DNA of 64,000 nt from Caldicellulosiruptor obsidiansis OB47 (GTDB taxonomy: Bacteria > Bacillota > Thermoanaerobacteria > Caldicellulosiruptorales > Caldicellulosiruptoraceae), in the NCBI RefSeq assembly GCF_000145215.1, contig NC_014392.1:1248001-1312000 (forward strand), given 5' to 3'. Shown piece by piece: positions 54,441 to 62,735 of the stretch. The notes under the pieces are model-generated. The model did no database searches. It saw nothing but the letters and a program-made list of their open reading frames with translations, and was not told the origin of the DNA. The translations under genes and the position numbers were made by a program. The stretch's first letter is position 1; each line of letters begins with the position of its first letter.

Positions 54441-54467
54441 AAAAAAGGTAGGGAAAATACCCCTACC
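54441..54467 (-). terminator. Terminator-like hairpin between uraA and pyrB
   Basis: On the minus strand GGTAGGG (54467-54461) pairs with CCCTACC (54453-54447), followed by six T (54446-54441). It begins 2 bases beyond the uraA stop and ends 15 bases before pyrB. It would end part of the transcription from the pyrR promoter. No PyrR loop is seen beside it. Confidence 0.7.
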
Positions 54468-54468
54468 C

Positions 54469-55842
54469 TTAATTGTTTGGTTCTAAAGCTTCTTTTGTCT
54501 TTGCTACTTTGAGTTCTTTTGACTCTGGTAAAAGAAGATTTAAGATTATTCCGACAAATGTAGCAAGAGCCATTCCTTCAAATTCAATGTTAAAAAATTT
54601 GAGTCTTGTTCCACCAACACCAATTATTAAAACCACAGAAGCAATTACAAGGTTGCGTGTTTGAGACAAGTCCACCTTGTTTTCAATCATCATTCTCAAA
54701 CCAGATGAAGCAATAACACCAAACAGCAAGATACTGATTCCTCCAATTACAGGTGAAGGAATTACCTGAATAAGAGCACCAAGCTTTTGGACAAATGAAA
54801 GTAAAATTGCCAGAATTGCTGCCCACAAGATTACCCATGTGCTGTACACCTTTGTTATAGCCATAACGCCGATATTTTCACCATATGTTGTATTAGGAGG
54901 ACCTCCAAAAAAACCTGCAGCAATTGTTGCAAGTCCATCTCCTGCTAATGACCTGTGAAGCCCAGGATTTTTTGTAAAGTCTCTTCCCACAACATTATTT
55001 GTTACAAGAAGATGTCCAATATGTTCTGTTATTGTAACTATGGCAATTGGAGCAATAGCTAAAATAGCAGAGAGTGAAAATTTAGGGAATGTGAACTGAG
55101 GAAGTCCTAGCCACTTTGCATTCTTGATAACTTCATAATTCAAAAAAGGAATATACTTGCCATTTGGATAGAATGAATTGAGAAGATTTGTGTTCATACC
55201 AATCAAGTCAAGCACATATGCAAAAAGGTATCCACTTACAAGTCCAATCAAAACAGGTATGACTTTAAAAAATCCTTTAAAGTAAACAGAGCCAAACACG
55301 GCAACAAGCAATGTAAATATAGAAACCCAGCAAACAGGACTTTTTATGACGTTGACGGCAACTTCTAAAATCTGCCCATCTTTTATAACCTCTTTGAAAA
55401 GTCCTGCTGATTTTACAGCTGCTGCTCTTGCAAGAGAAAGTCCAATAATCATTACAACAGGACCTACAACAACGGGTGGCAGTAGCCTGTCAATCCAGTT
55501 TGTTCCAAACAGGTAGACAAGAAATGCTACAATCAGATATACAACACCTGATGCAATGCATCCGGCAAGAGCGTATTCTTTTCCTCCAAGTGAAGCAGAG
55601 ACTGTGATAATAGGATTGATAAATGCAAAGGAAGAGCCAAGATATGCAGGTATTTTGTTTTTTGTTACAAGAATATATATTATGGTTCCCACACCACTTG
55701 TAAAGAGAGCAACAGTTGGACTAAGTCCTACCAGAATAGGAACTAAGATTGTTGCACCAACCATGGCAAAAAGATGTTGAAGACTCAAAGGCAAGGTTTT
55801 CAAAAATGGAAGCTTTTCTTCAACCTGAACAACTCTGTTCAT
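54469..55842 (-). CDS. uraA: Uracil permease (NCS2 family)
   Basis: 457 residues from the ATG ending at 55842 (MNRVVQVEEKLPF); a TTG two codons earlier is better spaced to AAAGGAG and could be the real start. About 12-14 hydrophobic helices, with family segments LQHLFAMVGATILVPIL and TITEHIGHLLVTNNVVGRDF. It imports uracil with protons. It lies second in the pyr operon, as pyrP does in Bacillus. Confidence 0.94.
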   Translation of the reverse strand: MNRVVQVEEKLPFLKTLPLSLQHLFAMVGATILVPILVGLSPTVALFTSGVGTIIYILVTKNKIPAYLGSSFAFINPIITVSASLGGKEYALAGCIASGVVYLIVAFLVYLFGTNWIDRLLPPVVVGPVVMIIGLSLARAAAVKSAGLFKEVIKDGQILEVAVNVIKSPVCWVSIFTLLVAVFGSVYFKGFFKVIPVLIGLVSGYLFAYVLDLIGMNTNLLNSFYPNGKYIPFLNYEVIKNAKWLGLPQFTFPKFSLSAILAIAPIAIVTITEHIGHLLVTNNVVGRDFTKNPGLHRSLAGDGLATIAAGFFGGPPNTTYGENIGVMAITKVYSTWVILWAAILAILLSFVQKLGALIQVIPSPVIGGISILLFGVIASSGLRMMIENKVDLSQTRNLVIASVVLIIGVGGTRLKFFNIEFEGMALATFVGIILNLLLPESKELKVAKTKEALEPNN

Positions 55843-55870
55843 TTTCAAAAATTTCTCCTTTCTTTTAAGG

Positions 55871-56419
55871 TTATATTTCCCTATCAAGCTGTTCAATTAT
55901 TACTCTGTTGTCGTTGTCAAACTCATCGACAAGTACGTGAACAATCTCTCTTCTTGAAGTTGGAACATTTTTTCCTACATAGTCAGCCCTAATTGGAAGT
56001 TCTCTGTGTCCTCTGTCAATTAACACTGCAAGCTGAATCATCTTTGGTCTTCCCATATCCATCAAAGCTTCAATTGCTGCTCTTACTGTTCTGCCTGTAA
56101 AAAGTACGTCATCTACTAAAACTATCTTCTTATTGTTTATATCAAAATCAATTCTTGTAGAGTTTACTGTCGGATGTTCAGAAAGCAGACTCAGATCGTC
56201 CCTGTAAAATGTTATGTCAAGAATACCTAAAGGAAGCTTTACGCCTTCTATCTTTTCTATGTTTTCTTGTATCTTTTTTGCAAGTGTTACTCCTCTTCGC
56301 TGAATCCCAACAAGGCAAAGATTTTCAACACCCTTGTTTTTTTCAAGTATCTCATGAGAAATCCTGAGCAGAGCTCTTCGCATTTGATTGGCATCCATAA
56401 TTTCTTTAAATTTTTCCAA
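55871..56419 (-). CDS. pyrR: PyrR: pyr operon attenuator protein / uracil phosphoribosyltransferase
   Basis: 182 residues from the TTG ending at 56419, correctly spaced after AGGAGGTG. PRPP motif [21 protein letters not shown], family features [24 protein letters not shown] and GIQRRG. When UMP is plentiful PyrR binds a loop in the pyr leader RNA and lets the terminator form. The matching leader lies directly upstream. Confidence 0.95.
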   Translation of the reverse strand: MEKFKEIMDANQMRRALLRISHEILEKNKGVENLCLVGIQRRGVTLAKKIQENIEKIEGVKLPLGILDITFYRDDLSLLSEHPTVNSTRIDFDINNKKIVLVDDVLFTGRTVRAAIEALMDMGRPKMIQLAVLIDRGHRELPIRADYVGKNVPTSRREIVHVLVDEFDNDNRVIIEQLDREI

Positions 56420-56441
56420 AATACAACACCTCCTCTGGCAC

Positions 56442-56482
56442 AAAAAAAGCTTCCTGCCCGTGAATTGGCAAGAAGCTTTTTT
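56442..56482 (-). terminator. Attenuator terminator in the pyrR leader
   Basis: On the minus strand GCTTCTTGCC and GGCAGGAAGC form the stem around AATTCACG, followed by seven T (56448-56442). It ends 22 bases before the pyrR start. Confidence 0.88.
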
Positions 56483-56516
56483 ACATGCTTAATATTCTCG
56501 ACTTCTCTTATTTCAA

Positions 56517-56546
56517 CCTTGCCGCCTCACAGGGCCAGCTTAAAGG
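56517..56546 (-). promoter_or_regulatory. PyrR-binding anti-antiterminator loop
   Basis: The minus-strand leader reads GGCCCTGTGAGGCGGC, matching the known PyrR site pattern (UCCNGNGAGGYU) almost exactly, framed by CCTT and AAGG that close the stem. UMP-bound PyrR would hold this loop and free the downstream terminator. Confidence 0.85.
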
Positions 56547-56595
56547 TCTTAAATTCTCTTAAAGCCACTATTCGATTTTTGTTTATTTTTTAGTC

Positions 56596-56625
56596 ATTAT
56601 AACACCAAAATATAGAGTTTGTCTA
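56596..56625 (-). promoter_or_regulatory. Promoter of the pyr operon
   Basis: Minus strand TAGACA (56625-56620), 18-base spacer, TATAAT (56601-56596). It gives a leader of about 170 bases that contains the PyrR loop and attenuator. Confidence 0.7.
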
Positions 56626-56637
56626 TGGTTTTTGATG

Positions 56638-57549
56638 TTATACATGGTATTTACTGTTTCTGCTTCTCAGTATATTTAAAATCTCAAGAAAGTATTCAGG
56701 TAGCTCGGTTGAAAAGTGCAGCACATCTGAAGTTATTGGGTGAACAAACTTAATCTCACCTGCATGAAGAACTTGACCTTGAATACCAAATTCATTTTTA
56801 GATCTTCCATAAGTACTATCTCCAAGCAAAGGATAACCAATGTACGACATATGGACTCTTATCTGGTGAGTTCTTCCTGTTTTTAATCGGAGTTTTACAA
56901 AAGTGTATTTATCATACCTTTCCAAAACCTCAAAATAAGTAACTGCTTGTTTACCATTTGGAATTACAGCCATTTTTAGTCTGTTTACAGGGTGCCTCCC
57001 AATCGGTGCATCAACTACACCGCTATCTTCTTTTAACACACCTTCACATATAGCATAATATATCCTTTTTATTTGATGAGATTTTAATGCTTCAGAAAGT
57101 TTAATATGTGCTTCATCTGTTTTAGCAACAATTAAAAGTCCCGATGTGTCTTTGTCAAGTCTGTGGACAATTCCGGGTCTTATAACCCCGTTTATACTGC
57201 TAAGTTTCCCACTGAACTTGTGCAAAAGAGCGTTTACAAGAGTATTTTCAAAATTACCTGCCCCAGGATGAACAACCATACCTCGTGGTTTATTTATTAC
57301 AGCTAAGTGTTCATCTTCATATACAACTTCAATATCTATATCTTGAGCAACAAGGGATAGCTGTTTAGGTTCAGGAATCACGATTCTGATTATATCTCCA
57401 CTCCTGACTTTATATGCAGGTTTTAAAACTTGTGTTTGATTTACCCATACATTTCCTTCTTCTATTATCTTTTGAACAAAACTACGAGTTTTAGAAAGAA
57501 CCTCTGAAAGATACCTGTCCAGTCGTCCGTCAAAACCTTCTACTGTCAA
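56638..57549 (-). CDS. rluD: Ribosomal large-subunit pseudouridine synthase D
   Basis: 303 residues from a TTG overlapping the lspA stop. N-terminal S4 RNA-binding domain (RLDRYLSEVLSKTRSFVQKIIEEGNVWVNQ), catalytic Asp in HRLDKDTSGLLIVAK, and GRTHQIRVHMSYIGYPLLGDSTYG. The lspA-rluD pair is standard in Firmicutes. It modifies uridines in helix 69 of 23S rRNA. Confidence 0.93.
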   Translation of the reverse strand: MTVEGFDGRLDRYLSEVLSKTRSFVQKIIEEGNVWVNQTQVLKPAYKVRSGDIIRIVIPEPKQLSLVAQDIDIEVVYEDEHLAVINKPRGMVVHPGAGNFENTLVNALLHKFSGKLSSINGVIRPGIVHRLDKDTSGLLIVAKTDEAHIKLSEALKSHQIKRIYYAICEGVLKEDSGVVDAPIGRHPVNRLKMAVIPNGKQAVTYFEVLERYDKYTFVKLRLKTGRTHQIRVHMSYIGYPLLGDSTYGRSKNEFGIQGQVLHAGEIKFVHPITSDVLHFSTELPEYFLEILNILRSRNSKYHV

Positions 57550-57999
57550 GGTTTTTTCTTCAGAAATAACTCTTCGCCCCCTTCTCTCAGAATCAAAAAT
57601 ATCAAAAGAAACACTCCACAGGTTATAAAGAAATCAGCAAGATTAAAGACAGGAATTACTTTTATGTCTATAAAATCCACCACATAACCTTTAATAATCC
57701 TATCAAAAAGATTTCCTGTTGCTCCTCCCACTATCAGCGAAAAAGAAAACTTGTAAAGATTGTTTGTTGACTTGAATATCATATAACATAAAAACAAAAT
57801 GAGGATTATTGAAACAATTATAAAAAAATCTTCTTTTCCCCTCTAAGATGGAAAAAGCCCCACCCCTGTTTTGTACATAGGTAAGTGATAAAATTCCACC
57901 CAGTAAATTGACAGGTCTATATACAAAAAATTTTTCTGCTCTTGCCTTTGTTAGCTGGTCTAACACAAAAGTTGACATAATTATAATCCAGTAAACCAT
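57546..57999 (-). pseudogene. lspA: Lipoprotein signal peptidase with a one-base frameshift
   Basis: From the ATG ending at 57999 (AAGGTGAT upstream) the chain reads as LspA through LTYVQNRGGAFSILEGKRRFF, then leaves frame at a run of seven A/T (57822-57828). Dropping one base restores a normal 150-residue protein: four membrane helices and the catalytic Asp motifs GYVVDFID and FNLADFF. LspA cuts signal peptides from lipoproteins. Either the strain lacks it, the tract slips during transcription, or the base is a sequencing error. Confidence 0.85.
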
Positions 58000-58044
58000 T
58001 GAATCACCTTGAATCATGTACAACTATGTTATGATATTATAATA

Positions 58045-58509
58045 TTAGCCAAACAAATCATCGTCATCATCATATAAAAACAAATCTTCGTCGTCATTCT
58101 CTTCAGAATCAGGGTCGTAGTATTCTATATTAAATGGCTCATCTTCAAATCTAACATCAAATTCAAAAATTTCAAAGAATTTATTTAACCTTCTAACAAA
58201 ATCTTTACACTCTTCAGCAAACTTTTTCTTTCCCCTTTTTGATAGAGTAAAATCATGAGCAAAAGCCAACTTTACACGATAGACATTATTCTCAAGTCTC
58301 TCGATTTCTGACCAGTCATAGTAAATATTTGACCAATAAGTATTATTTAATGCATTGTTAGGAAAGTAATCTTCCATTTCTGGCAACAGAACTTCGCAAA
58401 AATTTTGAATAAATACCATAAACTGTTCTTCAAACTCTTTAATATCCCTCTTTGGTAAACTTAAAAGTTTTAATTTGTATTCCAAAAACATAAAAGAAGG
58501 TGTACTCAT
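58045..58509 (-). CDS. Uncharacterised acidic-tailed protein
   Basis: 154 residues with GGAGGTATTTGAC before the ATG. No membrane helix or known motif; aromatic-rich and charged, with a strongly acidic C-terminus (EENDDEDLFLYDDDDDLFG). It lies at the end of the toxin/immunity-like locus on the same strand and could be a further immunity protein. That guess rests only on position and acidity. Confidence 0.55.
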   Translation of the reverse strand: MSTPSFMFLEYKLKLLSLPKRDIKEFEEQFMVFIQNFCEVLLPEMEDYFPNNALNNTYWSNIYYDWSEIERLENNVYRVKLAFAHDFTLSKRGKKKFAEECKDFVRRLNKFFEIFEFDVRFEDEPFNIEYYDPDSEENDDEDLFLYDDDDDLFG

Positions 58510-58580
58510 GTCAAATACCTCCTAAATGAAATTTGTTATTTTTTTTTGATAAATCAAATTATATACGAAACAAATATAAA

Positions 58581-59315
58581 TCAGCAAACCGGCAGAATAG
58601 GAGGAGAAGGATCAAATATACTGAAAATACCTGGCAAACCAGCAATCTTCTTTGCTTCTTCATACCAGTGCCATGGGTCATATACATTTGCATCATAATC
58701 AGGTTCGCATCTGAATTCTATTATACCTTCAACAAGAATCTTTATCTGATTTTTCAGTGCCTGCGCATCGTTTTTCAATATATACTCCGCAAGAGCAGAA
58801 GAAACAATCCCTGTCGTGTTTTTCGCAAATACTTTTTTAACATCCACAGCCATTTGATAGTTACCAAGGTAATATTCTGCATCTGCCCACAAGACATAAA
58901 AATATGAACTGCCTTCCGGACGTAGCACAAAAGTTCTATCAGCTTTTTTCCCCTCTTCATAAACCTTTCTAAAAATTTTAACAGCCTCAAAGCATTCCTG
59001 TTTTAGTTTCTCAATCTCTCCTATCCACCTGTACATTTTAGCTAATCTTGTTTTGTCCGTGGCTACTGCTCTACTTTCATAGCCGTATTCTTTTATAGAT
59101 TCTTCAATATCTTTTTTCTTAGCTTCAATAGCTTTCAAAATATACTTTTTCCCCTCATCAAAGTTACCAAGATACATGTAATACCTTCCTGCTGCTATAA
59201 GCCTGAAATCATACATTACACCATACTGCTCATCTTCTTCTATCCTGCTTAACTCTTCTTTCAACATTTTATTGAGCTTTTTAGGATTGAGCTTAATCTC
59301 CCACCACTCAGCCAT
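58581..59315 (-). CDS. TPR-like candidate immunity protein, copy B
   Basis: 244 residues after GGGGTGAAAAATA. All-helical, with TPR-like repeats (FRLIAAGRYYMYLGNFDEGKKYILKAIEAK; YFYVLWADAEYYLGNYQMAVDV). It is nearly identical to copy A at 59774-60508 except in two patches, about residues 87-105 and 139-153. Localised divergence in a protein paired with a nuclease fragment suggests changing specificity. No enzyme motif. An immunity role is inferred from context. Confidence 0.7.
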   Translation of the reverse strand: MAEWWEIKLNPKKLNKMLKEELSRIEEDEQYGVMYDFRLIAAGRYYMYLGNFDEGKKYILKAIEAKKKDIEESIKEYGYESRAVATDKTRLAKMYRWIGEIEKLKQECFEAVKIFRKVYEEGKKADRTFVLRPEGSSYFYVLWADAEYYLGNYQMAVDVKKVFAKNTTGIVSSALAEYILKNDAQALKNQIKILVEGIIEFRCEPDYDANVYDPWHWYEEAKKIAGLPGIFSIFDPSPPILPVC

Positions 59316-59377
59316 TATTTTTCACCCCTGAAACTTTAAATTCCCCTTCCCTTCCCACCCTTGATAATAATTTTACT

Positions 59378-59731
59378 CTATTTCAATATCATTTTCACCA
59401 TCTCGAACGATGCTATGTTTTCATCATTCACTAAAATTTCTGTAAAATATTTACCAAATCCGCCATCCCATCTAATCTTTTTATTCTGCGAAGCATAAAA
59501 CAGTGCTGCTTTGTATTTTTTCTCACCCTTTAGTAATTTTTGAAACTCCTCAAACTCTTTTTGACCAACATCTTTACCAAGCAACTCTTTCATACCTTCT
59601 TCTACTTTGCCCAGATACCTTTTAGGATTTGTCGAAAGCCACTTAAAAGACAGCTGGGCTAATCTTTCTTTTGCTCTTATTTCGGGATTATAAACATTGC
59701 TAAATAGCCTGTTTTCTCCTACCGTTGGATA
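59378..59731 (-). pseudogene. Orphan C-terminal fragment of the nuclease toxin
   Basis: The minus-strand frame from about 59731 reads YPTVGENRLFSNVYNPEIRAKE and on to MKELLGKDVGQKEFEEFQ, matching the end of the large toxin gene at 60567-60923, then diverges at the very C-terminus (FTEILVNDENIASFEMVKMILK). A stop lies just upstream, and the piece lacks the ExK catalytic segment and a start codon, so it is not an active nuclease. It may serve as a donor to swap toxin tips by recombination. Confidence 0.75.
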
Positions 59732-59773
59732 GGTGGTTAATTAAAAATCAACAAAATTGTTATTGCTTATAAA

Positions 59774-60508
59774 TCAGCAAACCGGCAGAATAGGAGGAGA
59801 AGGGTCAAATATACTGAAAATGCCTGGCAAACCAGCAATCTTCTTTGCTTCTTCATACCAGTGCCATGGATCATATACATTTGTATCATAATCAGGTTCG
59901 CATCTAAATTCTATTATACCCTCAACAAGAATCTTTATCTGATTTTTCAGTGCCTGCGCATCGTTTTTCAATATATACTCCGCAAGAGCAGAAGAAACAA
60001 TTCCTGTTGTGTTTTTCGCAAATACTTTTTTAACATCCACAGCCATTTGATAGTTACCAAGGTAATATTCTGCATCTGCCCACAAGACATAAAAATATGA
60101 GTAAACTTCAGGATTTCTTGCTAAAGAGTCGTTCATCTTCTTTGCTTCTTCATAAACTTTTCTAAAAATCTTAACAGCCTCAAAGCATTCCTGTTTTAGT
60201 TTCTCAATATCTCCTATCCACCTGTACATTTTAGCTAATCTTGTTTTGTTCATAGCTATTGCATCATTTTCATAGCCTAGCTTTGATATAACTTCTTCAA
60301 TACGTTTTTGCTTAGCTTCAATAGCTTTCAAAATATACTTTTTCCCCTCATCAAAGTTACCAAGATACATGTAATACCTTCCTGCTGCTATAAGCCTGAA
60401 ATCATACATTACACCATATTGCTCATCTTCTTCTATCCTGCTTAACTCTTCTTTTAACATTTTATTGAGCTTTTTAGGATTGAGCTTAATCTCCCACCAC
60501 TCAGCCAT
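59774..60508 (-). CDS. TPR-like candidate immunity protein, copy A
   Basis: 244 residues with GGGGGTGAAAAATA before the ATG, 58 bases after the toxin gene stop. Same fold and length as copy B, differing mainly at residues 87-105 and 139-153. The gene immediately downstream of a polymorphic toxin is normally its immunity gene, so this is the best candidate antidote to the nuclease domain. No family name is assigned. Confidence 0.75.
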   Translation of the reverse strand: MAEWWEIKLNPKKLNKMLKEELSRIEEDEQYGVMYDFRLIAAGRYYMYLGNFDEGKKYILKAIEAKQKRIEEVISKLGYENDAIAMNKTRLAKMYRWIGDIEKLKQECFEAVKIFRKVYEEAKKMNDSLARNPEVYSYFYVLWADAEYYLGNYQMAVDVKKVFAKNTTGIVSSALAEYILKNDAQALKNQIKILVEGIIEFRCEPDYDTNVYDPWHWYEEAKKIAGLPGIFSIFDPSPPILPVC

Positions 60509-60566
60509 TATTTTTCACCCCCAAATATTTTTATTCTCTTCCGTTTCTCACCTTTAAGATAATGTT

Positions 60567-62735
60567 TTATACTATATTCAATATCATCTTCACTATTTCA
60601 AATGATTCTATACTTGAGTCGTCCCCTATAATACCAAAATATTTGTCAAATCCGCCATCCCATCTAATTTTTTTATTCTGCGAAGCGTAAAACAGTGCTG
60701 CTTTGTATTTTCCTTTGCATTCTAAAAATTTTTGAAACTCCTCAAACTCTTTTTGACCAACATCTTTACCAAGCAACTCTTTCATACCTTCTTCTACTTT
60801 GCCCAGATACCTTTTAGGATTTGTCGAAAGCCACTTAAAAGACAGCTGGGCTAATCTTTCTTTTGCTCTTATTTCGGGATTATAAACATTGCTAAATAGC
60901 CTGCTTTCTCCTACCGTTGGATATTTTGAGTTTTCAAAAGCTCCTTTTGCTTCCACTATTAGATATTCTCTTGGCTGTGTGTTGGTGAGAAAGATTAAAT
61001 CAGGACCTTTAACGCCATGTTTGGCTTTATAAATGCACTTGTAGCCCAGCTTTGTATAATACTCATATGCTGCTTCAACAGCAACTCTTTCTGCAAATAC
61101 ATGGGCACTTCTGAGCCCATTCTTTTTTAAATACTCATTTGCTCTTGCTATAACGCTCTCGGCGTTTTCTAATTGTATATCTTGAGTTATAGAAAATTTG
61201 ACTTTGCTATTTTTTATAATTGATGCAATTTCATCAAAATTATTGTGCTGAGCAAATTCAGAGACAGCCTTCAAAGGTTTATCATAATCTCCATTTACCA
61301 CTTTTTTTGCAACATCAAAATTGTCTTGTCCTTTGCATAAAAGAGCAAACACAGGTAAAAACAGAGAATTTCTAAAGACATTTTGCCATTCATCAAATTT
61401 ATGAACAATAAACCTTGATACAATGCTTATGCACTCATCACCGAAACTAATAAATTTTGTAAGTGTTCTTGCAATATCAGCACAGTCTCCTACACCAGGG
61501 ATAAAGCCAATTAAATTTGTTAATACTCCTGCAAAATCTAATTTTGCCAAACTTGCTACAGCATCTCTTATATCTGAAAATGGTATAAATCCGGAAGCTA
61601 TTTGACCAATTAAATACCCAAATGATTTTAGAGTTCTTTCTGCTAAAAGTCCATGTCGAACTAAAATCTCACCTGCATCGCCGCAAGTTGCACCAGCTAA
61701 GATGTCTTTGATATGTTCATACCAAGTTTTATCATAAAGATAAGGATCAAGTCCTTTTTCGAATTCTTGTTTGTCAGGATATGAATCGCCGTCATAATTT
61801 TTATGAAGGGGTGAATACCCCATGCTGATTTCATTTCCATCAGTCAAACCATCTTTATCGGTATCTGCAAGATTTATCTTTGTTCCCAGTTCATCTTCTT
61901 CCGCATCAGAAAGTCCATCATTGTCGCTATCCCATTTTTTCGGATTGCTTGTTGCTTTGTAATAATACCCGTTTGCTGCACAAACCAATGGTCCAATTTC
62001 TAAGCCATCTAAAATTCCATCTCCATCTGTATCAGGATTTGATGGATCAGAATATACAATTGTTCCAAGACCTGTTCGTGCACCTGAAATTTCAACAGAA
62101 TCTGGAACACCATCTTCGTCTGTATCAATTGGTTCTGTAACTATTTCAGTTATTCGCTTGAACACCTGTGGTAGTTGAGAAGCAGAAGATACAGGAAAAT
62201 ACATGCCTCCTGTTTGGGTTGCTATATCTCTCAAAAGATTTTCGTCAACGCTGGTTCCTAAACCTATAGTATATATTGTTATACCATTGTTTTTTGCTTC
62301 AGTTGTGAGATTATTGTCGTAATATCCTTCACCATCTGTTAAAAGTATAATTACTTTTATTCTATCCTCAGAACTATGAGAAATTAATTGCTGGTTTGCA
62401 ATTCTAATGCCTTCTGCAATGTTTGTTCCGCCCCAGCTATCAATCCTGTCAATTGCATTTTTTACGGCTTGAAAATCAGTCGTTAAAGGCTGCAGTAAAT
62501 AACCAAAATCATCGAAATCGACAACAGCTGCTCTATCCCCTTGTATCAAGGCATCAACAAATGATTTTGCAGCAATTTTTCTATAACCGTTTGGATCATT
62601 CCAGCTCATGCTGCCAGATGAATCTAACACAAATACAAGGTCTATATAATTGACTTGTTGATTTATTTCTCTTTCGCCTTTATTTATTGGAACCTCCCAA
62701 ATTGCTTTCCATGTTGGGATATAAAATAATACAAA
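60567..62735 (-). CDS. VWA / Ca-repeat protein with C-terminal nuclease-like toxin domain (C-terminal part)
   Basis: The usable start codon is a GTG ending at 62630, but the frame is open to about 62735, where a one-base shift separates it from the upstream part. In order: a VWA domain with the metal site DSSGSMSWNDP and LLTDGEG; five thrombospondin type-3-like repeats (DTDEDGVPD, DTDGDGILD, DSDNDGLSD, DTDKDGLTD); a hydrophobic Gly/Pro-rich pre-toxin-like segment (GFIPFSDIRDAV, LIGFIPGVGDCADIA); then GPDLIFL...YLIVEAKG, a PD-(D/E)XK-type core (about 60943-61000). This is the layout of a secreted polymorphic toxin acting on nucleic acid. The target is unknown. Confidence 0.75.
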   Translation of the reverse strand, partial: FVLFYIPTWKAIWEVPINKGEREINQQVNYIDLVFVLDSSGSMSWNDPNGYRKIAAKSFVDALIQGDRAAVVDFDDFGYLLQPLTTDFQAVKNAIDRIDSWGGTNIAEGIRIANQQLISHSSEDRIKVIILLTDGEGYYDNNLTTEAKNNGITIYTIGLGTSVDENLLRDIATQTGGMYFPVSSASQLPQVFKRITEIVTEPIDTDEDGVPDSVEISGARTGLGTIVYSDPSNPDTDGDGILDGLEIGPLVCAANGYYYKATSNPKKWDSDNDGLSDAEEDELGTKINLADTDKDGLTDGNEISMGYSPLHKNYDGDSYPDKQEFEKGLDPYLYDKTWYEHIKDILAGATCGDAGEILVRHGLLAERTLKSFGYLIGQIASGFIPFSDIRDAVASLAKLDFAGVLTNLIGFIPGVGDCADIARTLTKFISFGDECISIVSRFIVHKFDEWQNVFRNSLFLPVFALLCKGQDNFDVAKKVVNGDYDKPLKAVSEFAQHNNFDEIASIIKNSKVKFSITQDIQLENAESVIARANEYLKKNGLRSAHVFAERVAVEAAYEYYTKLGYKCIYKAKHGVKGPDLIFLTNTQPREYLIVEAKGAFENSKYPTVGESRLFSNVYNPEIRAKERLAQLSFKWLSTNPKRYLGKVEEGMKELLGKDVGQKEFEEFQKFLECKGKYKAALFYASQNKKIRWDGGFDKYFGIIGDDSSIESFEIVKMILNIV

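Larger units (their letters stand above)
58577..60923. repeat. ~1.19-kb segmental duplication of toxin tip plus immunity gene
   Basis: Copy A (about 59768-60923) and copy B (about 58577-59731) match over the toxin 3' end, the intergenic ribosome site and the whole TPR-like gene. The offset is 1,192-1,193 bases. The homology stops on one side at CTACCGTTGGATA and on the other near TATAAATCAGC. A 36-base unrelated spacer holds the join. Confidence 0.8.
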
